From JAKFFN01 sp036675025 (lineage in GTDB: Bacteria > Sumerlaeota > Sumerlaeia > Sumerlaeales > Sumerlaeaceae), in NCBI GenBank assembly GCA_036675025.1, contig JAKFFN010000086.1, positions 1 through 8,790 on the forward strand: a stretch of 8,790 bases of DNA, in the 5' to 3' direction. Below the pieces are notes generated by a model that worked only from the letters and a program-made list of their open reading frames with translations, had not been told where the DNA came from and ran no database searches. The position numbers were made by a program, and so were the translations under genes. Shown here one piece after another: positions 1 to 5,940 of the stretch. Every line of letters begins with the position of its first letter. The stretch's first letter is position 1.

Positions 1-180
1 CAGGCGTCCCGCCTGTCACCGTGAGACCCAAGCCCGCAGGCGTCCCGCCTGTCACCGTGAGACCCAAGCCCGCAGGCGTCCCGCCTGTCACCGTGAGACC
101 CAAGCCCGCAGGCGTCCCGCCTGTCACCGTGAGACCCAAGCCCGCAGACGTCCCGCCTGTCAAAGTAAGACCCAAACCCG
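1..180. repeat. 36-bp tandem repeat, five copies
   Basis: The stretch is five head-to-tail copies of a 36-bp unit beginning CAGGCGTCCC and ending AAGCCCG. Copies at 1-36, 37-72, 73-108 and 109-144 are identical. The copy at 145-180 differs at five positions (unit positions 4, 19, 20, 23 and 32). There are no spacers between copies, so this is a minisatellite and not a CRISPR array. The array probably extends beyond the left edge. Since 36 is a multiple of three, copy-number change would not shift a reading frame; the plus-strand frame starting at base 3 encodes a 12-residue unit, GVPPVTVRPKPA. Confidence 0.95.
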
Positions 181-206
181 TGCGGCCGGCCCCGTCCCAA
201 CCATAA
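3..206 (+). CDS. Possible C-terminal end of a Pro-rich repeat protein (left-truncated)
   Basis: The frame starting at base 3 is open to the left edge and ends at TAA 204-206. It encodes five copies of a 12-residue unit (GVPPVTVRPKPA) and a short tail, VRPAPSQP. The divergent last unit has two amino-acid changes (G to D, T to K) and two silent changes. Low-complexity PxxP-type tails like this occur in cell-surface and envelope proteins as flexible linkers, but no recognisable domain lies inside the window. One minus-strand frame over the array (GLGLTVTGGTPA units) is also open and tolerates the fifth-copy changes at least as well, but it has a TGA just upstream and no ATG or GTG after it. The array could also be non-coding. 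Treat this as tentative. Confidence 0.35.
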   Translation, partial: GVPPVTVRPKPAGVPPVTVRPKPAGVPPVTVRPKPAGVPPVTVRPKPADVPPVKVRPKPVRPAPSQP

Positions 207-324
207 CCACAACCATAACTTCAACCTCCGTCCGGCGGCCGTCTCCTTCGTCACCTTGAACTCGGTCCTGGCATGCCCGACTGACCACCAAATTTCTGTT
301 AATTGCACATTGAGAAAATAGGGG

Positions 325-349
325 TTGACTGTGCGCACATATATTGTGC
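325..349 (+). promoter_or_regulatory. Possible promoter element and operator dyad upstream of the collagen-like gene
   Basis: A -35-like TTGACT lies at 325-330. Immediately after it, 335-349 is a dyad, GCACATATATTGTGC, with 5-bp perfect arms (GCACA/TGTGC) around an AT-rich centre. This is the typical shape of a dimeric repressor site, 43 bp upstream of the ATG at 393. No good -10 hexamer sits 16-18 bp from TTGACT, so the promoter itself is uncertain. The rest of 207-392 shows no gene. Confidence 0.3.
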
Positions 350-392
350 ACCTTTTCCCGTTTTTCTCAATAACTCCCAAAGGCGATCAACA

Positions 393-2345
393 ATGTTTCC
401 AAGCATTTACCGGCTGCTGCTGTGCGCAATGCTGTCTTCGGCCCTGCTGGTCCCGGCTCCCCGGGCGCAGGCCCAGTCGTCAAGATCCCGCGAAGCCAGC
501 CGCCCAGTCACCGTCACCTCTTTTCCTGAAGGGGCACAAGTCTATTTAGATGGGGTTTCCATTGGCCGGGCTACTCCTACAATAATAAAAGTCACAGAAG
601 GGATTCACACGGTCGAAGCCCGCGTTGAAGGGTCCAGCTCCTGGCTTCCGGCAACTCAATCCATCACGGTCGACAGGTCGGCCAATAACCTTCAGCAGGT
701 TCACCTGGTTCTTTCTCCGTCAATAACTGCAGGTTCTCAAGGCCCTCAAGGCCCTCAAGGCCCTCAAGGCCCGCAAGGTGAAACCGGCGCGATTGGTCCG
801 GTCGGTCCCGAAGGCCCCGCCGGTCCGGTTGGTCCCGAAGGCCCGGCAGGTCCCATTGGTCCCGTAGGTCCTGTGGGATCCGCTGGCCCTCAAGGTGATA
901 AAGGCGATACCGGTGCGCAGGGAATTCCGGGCGAAACCGGACCACAGGGAGCGACAGGCCCTATTGGCCCTATTGGCCCTGCTGGTCCTGTAGGTCCTAT
1001 AGGCTTGGCCGGACCGGCCGGCCCCAAAGGTGACAAAGGCGACACGGGCGAACAAGGCCCGCAGGGCGTGCCCGGCATACAGGGTGAGACCGGTGCCGCC
1101 GGCCCTGATGGCCCTATCGGTCCTATCGGTCCTATAGGTCCTATTGGCCCCATCGGGCCTGTCGGAGCCACCGGAGCAATCGGAGCAACCGGACCTGAAG
1201 GCCCCGCCGGTCCCGCCGGTCCCGCCGGTCCCGCCGGTCCCGCCGGACTCACCGGACCCACCGGCTCCGCCGGACCACAAGGCATCCAGGGTGTAGCGGG
1301 TGCCACGGGCCCTGCAGGACCCAAAGGTGACACCGGCGCAACCGGCGCAACCGGCGCAACCGGCCCTCGCGGGTCAGAAGGCGATATGGGCCCCGTCGGA
1401 CCTCCCGGCCCCCAGGGACCTCCAGGAGGCGAAGACATCATCTATGCTGACGAAGCAATCGGCGTACTTGATAGCCCGAATCTCGGCCTTCAAAACGTAC
1501 CTGTCTACGGCTTTAAGAGCCAGTACTCAAAGAGATCCTCTTCATCTCCCGGCGGTATCGACATGATTGTCGATCACTTCTCAATTGAACTCTCCTCGCG
1601 CCACGTCATGCAGCTGGTCGATCTGTACCTGCAGGGTAAGCCATTGCCGCCTTTAACCCTGAAGATCGGACACACCCAAACTTTTGAAGGTGTGCCATAC
1701 TACCAGTTGGAAATGGCGTGCGCTCGTACGATAATTACAGAAAAGGATTTCACCCAGAAGAGTTTGCAGGGCAACCGGATAACCGTTAACCTTCTTCCCG
1801 GCGAAGTTATCTACAGCTTCCGTCCCGGCAAAGACACTAACAAGCCACCCGAGCCCATAACCCTCAGCGTTGATTTTATGGGTAACAGGCTTACGGATGC
1901 ACCGTCACTTCCGCATCCCCTGGAGTTCTTCTTGCTGGAAGATTTCAACGTCTTCAATCCATCCGAGTTTGGACTGCCCATTACAGGGCTGGATGTTGGC
2001 CTGGGTCTCCTGACAGGGAGCACAATCGGTGTACAGCCGTCCCTGGATAACCTCGACTCAGAGATGGTTCTGAACTCTTCTTCTCCATTTTTGTTTGGCA
2101 GAGGCCTGAACGGCATGATGATCCAGAACGTCACTTTTACATCCGCCGGAGTGAACACAAATGGAGAAACAGTTGCCCTGCTTGAACAGCGTTTGGAAGG
2201 TGCAGGCGTGGGTGATTTCGAGTTATCCTATGATCTCGCCATGAATGAGATCGTGCACAACATCAACTGGTACTGTTCAATACTGACATGGACCGATGGC
2301 ATCACGAACATCACGAAACAGTTTCGGTTTAGCAATTTGAAGTAG
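393..2345 (+). CDS. Secreted collagen-like protein: PEGA-like domain, 77 Gly-X-Y triplets, Hcp-like C-terminal head
   Basis: 650 aa from ATG 393. I chose this start because it directly precedes a Sec signal peptide (MFPSIYRLLLC..., hydrophobic core about residues 8-20, cleavage probably AQA27|Q28) and has AAAGG 9 nt upstream; an in-frame codon at 303 would add 30 residues before the signal. Residues 38-80 form a PEGA-like domain (VTSFPEGAQVYLDG...IGRATPT...EGIHTVEA). Residues 114-344 are 77 uninterrupted Gly-X-Y triplets rich in GPI, GPA, GPQ, GAT and GDK/GDT, which should fold as a trimeric collagen helix. Residues 347-650 are a non-repetitive head. Residues about 369-476 resemble the Hcp tube-protein fold (segment FSIELSS, then LVDLYLQGKPLPPLTLKI, then YYQLEMACARTIITE, then ITVNLLPGEVIYSF). 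Residues 510-650 may be a second divergent beta domain. Bacterial collagen-like proteins are usually surface fibres or adhesins; that role and the Hcp relation are inference. The gene is monocistronic with its own terminator. Confidence 0.9.
   Translation: MFPSIYRLLLCAMLSSALLVPAPRAQAQSSRSREASRPVTVTSFPEGAQVYLDGVSIGRATPTIIKVTEGIHTVEARVEGSSSWLPATQSITVDRSANNLQQVHLVLSPSITAGSQGPQGPQGPQGPQGETGAIGPVGPEGPAGPVGPEGPAGPIGPVGPVGSAGPQGDKGDTGAQGIPGETGPQGATGPIGPIGPAGPVGPIGLAGPAGPKGDKGDTGEQGPQGVPGIQGETGAAGPDGPIGPIGPIGPIGPIGPVGATGAIGATGPEGPAGPAGPAGPAGPAGLTGPTGSAGPQGIQGVAGATGPAGPKGDTGATGATGATGPRGSEGDMGPVGPPGPQGPPGGEDIIYADEAIGVLDSPNLGLQNVPVYGFKSQYSKRSSSSPGGIDMIVDHFSIELSSRHVMQLVDLYLQGKPLPPLTLKIGHTQTFEGVPYYQLEMACARTIITEKDFTQKSLQGNRITVNLLPGEVIYSFRPGKDTNKPPEPITLSVDFMGNRLTDAPSLPHPLEFFLLEDFNVFNPSEFGLPITGLDVGLGLLTGSTIGVQPSLDNLDSEMVLNSSSPFLFGRGLNGMMIQNVTFTSAGVNTNGETVALLEQRLEGAGVGDFELSYDLAMNEIVHNINWYCSILTWTDGITNITKQFRFSNLK
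732..1430 (+). repeat. Collagen-coding repeat tract with 9-bp micro-repeats
   Basis: DNA encoding the Gly-X-Y tract. Most triplets use varied synonymous codons, but several patches are near-identical 9-bp tandem units, each coding a Gly-X-Y-type step: GGCCCTCAA-type (GPQ) at 732-776, GGTCCTATC-type (GPI) at 1110-1154, GGTCCCGCC-type (GPA) at 1200-1244, and GGCGCAACC (GAT, three copies, offset codon view) at 1335-1361. These patches look like recent slippage expansions inside an older tract. Any gain or loss stays in frame and changes only stalk length. Confidence 0.85.
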
Positions 2346-2370
2346 AACCAATCCGGGAAGTGCAGAAAGA

Positions 2371-2405
2371 AAAAAGGCGGTCCGGAAATCCGGACCGCCT
2401 TTTTT
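2371..2405 (+). terminator. Intrinsic terminator after the collagen-like gene (potentially bidirectional)
   Basis: A perfect 10-bp GC-rich stem, GGCGGTCCGG (2376-2385) and CCGGACCGCC (2390-2399), closes a 4-nt loop AAAT and is followed by six T (2400-2405). An A-run (2371-2375) precedes it, so the element also reads as a terminator on the minus strand. It lies 25 nt after the stop at 2343-2345 and could end transcripts from both convergent genes. Confidence 0.93.
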
Positions 2406-2498
2406 AAAACAGCACCCAAATTGTCACTGTTAAAAGCCTTACTGCTACATTCGCTCATGCTAACACAAAATCACCGTCAGCACCTCAAGCACCCCACA

Positions 2499-2719
2499 TT
2501 TTTTTGCGCCTTTTGCGCCTTTTTGCGGCTAATCAATCCTTACCGTCTGACGCGTACTTGCGGCAAAAGAAATACCTGCTCCTTCTCTGCTTTTCTTTCT
2601 TTGCTTTTCCTTTGCGCCTTCGTGCCTTTGTGTCAAATTACGCTACTCGCACCAACACCACCGCACCACCCCCACAACCCCTTTTGTGCTTTTTGTGGCA
2701 AACTTTGTGGTTCTTGTGG
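2499..2719. repeat. Degenerate 8-9 bp pyrimidine-rich repeats in a convergent intergenic spacer
   Basis: The spacer 2406-2752 holds no convincing gene. It contains three patches of short degenerate repeats: TTTTGCGCC units at 2502-2528; 8-bp units of form CTTYGYGY at 2610-2633 (CTTTGCGC, CTTCGTGC, CTTTGTGT); and TTTTGTGG-like units at 2681-2719. Read on the minus strand these are GCGCAAAG, GCACGAAG and ACACAAAG. Comparable 'ACACAAAGG/ACACGAAGG' tracts are familiar from intergenic regions of several poorly studied phyla, and their role is not established. Confidence 0.7.
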
Positions 2720-2752
2720 TCCCGCTTTATGCTTCTCTAATCCGTATCTTTA

Positions 2753-3826
2753 TCAATACGACGGCGTAGCCGCAGGCGTTGCACCCGGCGTACCATATGG
2801 CATGGCACCCGGGTTCTGGCCCGAGAACTGTCCCTGCTGATTCTGTCCCTGCATTCCCTGCTGCATCATCATCTGCTGCTGTTGGCCCATCTGTGCCATC
2901 GCATCCAGCTGCGCAAAAAGCTGGTCAGCCACAGCGGCGGGGATTTCCACCTTCATGCTTACTCCTTCCTCAGAAGCCGTTGCCTGCAGTGGCGAAACAA
3001 CCTGCGAAATGCTCGGGTTTGCTGTCAGCATGGGCATTCCCTTGGCCAGCGTCAGGTAGCCATTAATCATTCCCGAAAGCGCATCAGCCTTCTGCTTGTC
3101 CGGCAGGTGGAGCAGTAATTCCAGCACCGGGTGCGTGTCCCAGTTAAACGCCAGCGAAAGCATCGTAACCTGGCGCAGCGCATCTACGCCCGTCTTGTTC
3201 ATTGCTTCCAGCTGCGTCAGCATTGGTCCGGCCAGCTCAATGATTGGCTGCGCTTTTGTCGCCAAAACCATGGCATGGCTGCCAAGCTGGGTCTCCACAT
3301 AGTTAAACTCGTTGGACGCCCGCGCGTTCGGCTGCTTCTTTTTGCTTACCGCAATCATCCGATCAAGCATGGCCGTATCCTGAAAGAACAAAAGCCCGGT
3401 CTCGCCCACGGGCGAAATCGTAACCGGTCCGCTTGTATACGTCACGCGTCCCGAGGTCTTGCCTTCCGTGGCGCCACTGGCCTTGTACTTGCCTACCACT
3501 TCATCAGCAAATCCGACCATCCCGATAGCCACCCCGTAAAACGCCGGAGCCTGCTGGGCGCTTGCCGGCGAATCAAACGCGATGTAAATCTTCTGCGCCT
3601 TTTCTGATTCCAGGTCAGCCCCGCCCTGCTGCATCTTCTTCATCTCTTCATTCAGACGCTTCAGCCCCGCGCTTTCCTGCATGCTCATCATGTTCATGCC
3701 CATGTAGCCGGCCGAAGACTGCGGCAGGTAATCCAGCGGGTTTTTACTCTGGCAGCCAGCCAGGGTCAGCCCGGCGGCAAACACCGCCGCCAGCTTAATT
3801 ATGCTCTTCAGTTTGCTGCTCATCAT
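2753..3826 (-). CDS. Putative lipoprotein with Gln/Met-rich C-terminal tail
   Basis: 357 aa from ATG 3826 (a second ATG follows at 3823; 15 further upstream codons are open but precede the signal). The start is supported by GGAG at 3837-3840, 10 nt upstream. The N-terminus is a lipoprotein signal (MMSSKLKSIIKLAAV..., lipobox L22-A-G-C25), so the mature protein is probably lipid-anchored; the residues after the Cys (QSKN) do not include the +2 Asp typical of inner-membrane retention. The body (about 26-309) begins LDYLPQSSAGYMGMNM, reminiscent of DUF3352-like proteins ('LP.. ..y'), but I cannot confirm a family. Residues 310-357 are low complexity: Gln/Met-rich (MGQQQQMMMQQGMQGQ), then Pro/Gly/Thr-rich (GTPGATPAATP). 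The start overlaps the end of the upstream LVIVD gene by 32 nt in another frame, so the two are likely co-translated. Function unknown. Confidence 0.88.
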   Translation of the reverse strand: MMSSKLKSIIKLAAVFAAGLTLAGCQSKNPLDYLPQSSAGYMGMNMMSMQESAGLKRLNEEMKKMQQGGADLESEKAQKIYIAFDSPASAQQAPAFYGVAIGMVGFADEVVGKYKASGATEGKTSGRVTYTSGPVTISPVGETGLLFFQDTAMLDRMIAVSKKKQPNARASNEFNYVETQLGSHAMVLATKAQPIIELAGPMLTQLEAMNKTGVDALRQVTMLSLAFNWDTHPVLELLLHLPDKQKADALSGMINGYLTLAKGMPMLTANPSISQVVSPLQATASEEGVSMKVEIPAAVADQLFAQLDAMAQMGQQQQMMMQQGMQGQNQQGQFSGQNPGAMPYGTPGATPAATPSY

Positions 3827-4865
3827 CGTACAGGTTCTCCAGGTCGAATTCGGCTGGCGCGGGTTTATCATTGATGCGCATTACAAGCACCCCTGCCTCC
3901 CAGGCTGCCACATAAACAGTATCGCGATACAGACTACAAGACTGAGCCAGCTGCCCTGCATCTTTTAACAGGAATTCGTGACTCAGCCACGGCAAAGCTG
4001 GATTTTTTACGTCGTATAAGTCAACGCCGATTTGGTCATTGGCAACTATCAGCAGGTCATCTTTACGCACCATGGCCCGCACCCGGCTTCGGTTTGTTAG
4101 GTTCGTCGAAAGGATGCGTAACGCCGGCGTCGTCTCTTTATCAATGACAGCTTTATCCGGCAGTTCAAAAATGCGAAAACCGCGGTTGTTGTATCCCACA
4201 AGCAGGTGCTGATCGTGCACGAGCAATGAATCACACATCCCGAACAGGTTGGCCTGGTAAAGCGGCTGAAACTTTCCCGGCGATACCAGGCGAAGCGCTT
4301 TCAATCCGCCTTCCGTACTGTCCGCCGCGTAGACAATCCCGTCTTTCACCGCCACCGCCCGCGTGAAATCCACTCCCATATTAAAACGATCAGTAATAGT
4401 CGGCGACGTTACATCCGAAATATCCACGCACATCAAACCCTGACCCGCGCGGGCCAGGATCGCCAGCCGTTTTCCGTCCGTTGTCTCCGTCACATCAAAA
4501 TGCGTAGTCATTGGCGGCAGGGGAGTGAGTGAAACTGTCGTAGGCTCATCCGGTTCAGAAATATCGTAAATCACCAGCCCCTGGAACCGGTCCGCCGACA
4601 GCAGCAGGTTTTCCTCAGCCAGCACCTTCAAAAAGAGCGGCTGCATCTGCTCCGGCGTAAACTGCTTTACGACTTTCGGCTTGTCCGGATCTGCAACGTT
4701 CAGCAGCGCCGCCCCGTCCATGTTCTGCGCTATCCAGGCGTAATCCCCATAGAAATCCATCTGTCGCGCCCGCACAAGCGGCACCGAAGTCACCAGTTCC
4801 AGCTGCGCCCCAAACCCGCACTCCGCCACCACCGCAGTAATTATCGCAAGAAAGACTTTTCTCAT
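3795..4865 (-). CDS. LVIVD-repeat beta-propeller protein, exported
   Basis: 356 aa. An N-terminal Sec signal (MRKVFLAIITAVVAEC..., cleavage probably GFGA20|Q21) sends it across the inner membrane; the Cys at 16 is preceded by Glu and does not make a lipobox. The mature part carries spaced LVIVD-type strands: AALLNVADPDKPKVV (52-66), LVIYDISEPDEPTTV (97-111), LMCVDISDVTSPTIT (144-158), FRIFELPDK (230-238), VDLYDVKNPALPWL (281-294) and VLVMRIND (326-333), about 45 residues apart, as expected for the blades of a six- or seven-bladed propeller. LVIVD proteins are surface or periplasmic; the ligand is unknown and no catalytic motif is visible. GGAGGG lies about 12 nt before the ATG. The 3' end overlaps the lipoprotein start by 32 nt and encodes the acidic tail DLENLYDDEQQTEEHN, whose DNA also supplies the next gene's Shine-Dalgarno. 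Confidence 0.9.
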   Translation of the reverse strand: MRKVFLAIITAVVAECGFGAQLELVTSVPLVRARQMDFYGDYAWIAQNMDGAALLNVADPDKPKVVKQFTPEQMQPLFLKVLAEENLLLSADRFQGLVIYDISEPDEPTTVSLTPLPPMTTHFDVTETTDGKRLAILARAGQGLMCVDISDVTSPTITDRFNMGVDFTRAVAVKDGIVYAADSTEGGLKALRLVSPGKFQPLYQANLFGMCDSLLVHDQHLLVGYNNRGFRIFELPDKAVIDKETTPALRILSTNLTNRSRVRAMVRKDDLLIVANDQIGVDLYDVKNPALPWLSHEFLLKDAGQLAQSCSLYRDTVYVAAWEAGVLVMRINDKPAPAEFDLENLYDDEQQTEEHN

Positions 4866-5004
4866 ATCTAGAAAAATCCCTCCGCCAACCCACTCGCCAC
4901 AGCAAGTAAATTACAGCGCTACCCTACCCCCACAGCACAGTTTCAGCACGCACCTCTCACCTAAAAGCGCGAAGCAGACTCAAGCTCCAAGCCAAGGGGT
5001 ACCG

Positions 5005-5018
5005 CGGAATTTATTCCG
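5005..5018. repeat. Small palindrome (CGGAA-TTTA-TTCCG)
   Basis: Perfect 5-bp arms around a TTTA loop (TAAA on the minus strand), in the 313-bp gap between the pilin-like and LVIVD genes. It has the same size and loop type as the palindrome cluster at 6771-6860. It has no following T-run, so it is not an intrinsic terminator; it may be a REP-like element. Nothing else gene-like is seen in 4866-5089. Confidence 0.5.
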
Positions 5019-5089
5019 TAAAGCGGACGCCTCCGCACAACCACCCCAAACACCTGCAACCCGGCGTCACAGCACAGTTCGCTTTTTTA

Positions 5090-5133
5090 ACTTTCTACTT
5101 TCTACGTTATACTTTCTTACCTTCTCACCTTCT
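5090..5133. repeat. Degenerate heptamer array (ACTTTCT/ACCTTCT)
   Basis: Heptamers ACTTTCT at 5090, 5097 and 5111, a diverged ACGTTAT at 5104, and ACCTTCT at 5119 and 5127, with single-base insertions before the last two. The plus strand is almost pure pyrimidine. It resembles short tandemly repeated repetitive (STRR) heptamers described in cyanobacteria in period, not in sequence. Confidence 0.7.
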
Positions 5134-5137
5134 CCGT

Positions 5138-5162
5138 CCCCCCCACGGCGCCCCCGCGTCCC
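5138..5162 (-). other. Predicted G-quadruplex motif downstream of the pilin-like gene
   Basis: On the minus strand (sense for the pilin-like transcript) the G-runs are GGG, GGGGG and GGGGGGG, separated by ACGC and CGCCGT; splitting the 7-G run gives four G-tracts with loops of 4, 6 and 1 nt. More G-runs continue to 5179. It begins about 17 nt after the pilin-like stop codon, so it would lie in the 3' untranslated part of that mRNA. The fold is predicted, not shown. Confidence 0.45.
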
Positions 5163-5178
5163 GCCGCGCCGCCCGCCC

Positions 5179-5940
5179 CTACTTCATCCCATAGTCACTC
5201 AGCCCAAAGATATCCCCATTCGACATCGTTCCATTAGTCGCATCATACGCGATATACATAATCCGCGCATCGCCACCATCCGCCAGCCGACCCTCATCGC
5301 TAAACAAGTCCGCCGAATACCCCGGATAAAACTTCATCGCCTGGTTATCCACTTCCCAGTCATCCGTATCTTCAGAATCCGCGCTGCCATTGTAATACGT
5401 ATCAATATCCGTATCCGCGCTCACGCTCGAAATCGCAAACCGGTTAGGCCGATCCAGCGGCATCGCCCCGTAACGATAATAACCCCGCCGCCAGCTGCGG
5501 TTACCCGACACCTGCCTGAACGGATCCTGCGGCACCTTCGTCAGGTACTGCACCGGCGTCGTCACCGTGTTGAGCCGCGTAAAGATGTCCGGGTAGCCAT
5601 GGTAATCCGTCGCATACGCCTGCAGCCCCGTCGCCAGCGTCCGAATATCCGACTTCGCCCGCGCAGCCTTCGCCCGAATCTGCGCCTCTAGAAAATTCGG
5701 CACCGCAATAGCCGCCAGTATCGCAATAATCGCCACCACGATCAGCAGCTCAATCAGGGTAAACCCCTTACGTGCAGCATAGAGATTCCAATGCATCCCA
5801 TGGCCTGAATTACGATAAACGGTCCTGGCGGTGTCTGCTCCTGCTTCTGAGTCCATACATCTGCCCGTGCTTCCCATAATTCCGTTTGCGAGATTCTTTT
5901 CCCGGTTAAACATAGTCCGTAATTCTTTCACACTTTTCAT
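5179..5940 (-). CDS. Type IV pilin / GspG-like (pseudo)pilin with long N-terminal leader
   Basis: 253 aa from ATG 5940. The prepilin peptidase motif is RK-G59|F60-TLIELL, with the canonical Glu at position 5 of the mature protein (E64), followed by a hydrophobic helix to about residue 82 and the hallmark PNFLEAQIRAKAARAKSDIRTL...YATDYHGYP. The C-terminus (DATNGTMSNGDIFG) matches GspG-like families of Hydrogenedentota/Sumerlaeota-type genomes. Such proteins are processed at the inner membrane and assembled into pili or type II secretion pseudopili. The start is ambiguous. ATG 5940 overlaps the upstream stop (TAATG) and has AGAGG 9 nt upstream, but gives a 59-residue leader instead of the usual 6-30. 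ATG 5796 (MHWNLYAARKG, 11-residue leader, 205-aa protein) is more typical but has only a weak AGG 7 nt upstream. No assembly ATPase or peptidase gene is nearby. Confidence 0.92.
   Translation of the reverse strand: MKSVKELRTMFNREKNLANGIMGSTGRCMDSEAGADTARTVYRNSGHGMHWNLYAARKGFTLIELLIVVAIIAILAAIAVPNFLEAQIRAKAARAKSDIRTLATGLQAYATDYHGYPDIFTRLNTVTTPVQYLTKVPQDPFRQVSGNRSWRRGYYRYGAMPLDRPNRFAISSVSADTDIDTYYNGSADSEDTDDWEVDNQAMKFYPGYSADLFSDEGRLADGGDARIMYIAYDATNGTMSNGDIFGLSDYGMK

Noticed and set aside
1..180. CRISPR array (36-bp repeats at the edge)
   Set aside because: Copies are contiguous with no spacers, so it is a tandem minisatellite.
271..287. Sigma-54 promoter-like TGGCAT element
   Set aside because: The -12 GC part is absent at the right spacing.
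160..351. Minus-strand 63-aa open frame
   Set aside because: No Shine-Dalgarno, no recognisable domain, and it runs across the putative promoter of the collagen-like gene.
720..1441. Long minus-strand open frames opposite the collagen tract
   Set aside because: They are mirror images of the Gly-X-Y repeats (Gly/Pro/Thr low complexity) and vanish outside the tract; the plus strand has signal peptide, SD and terminator.
393..2345. Evidence for a type VI secretion system
   Set aside because: Only one Hcp-like domain is suspected, on a Sec-exported collagen protein; no other T6SS component is present.
2421..2840. Plus-strand 139-aa and 78-aa open frames in the pyrimidine-rich spacer
   Set aside because: Composition is Phe/Leu/Cys-rich from T-rich repeats, and the longer one runs into the antisense of the lipoprotein gene.
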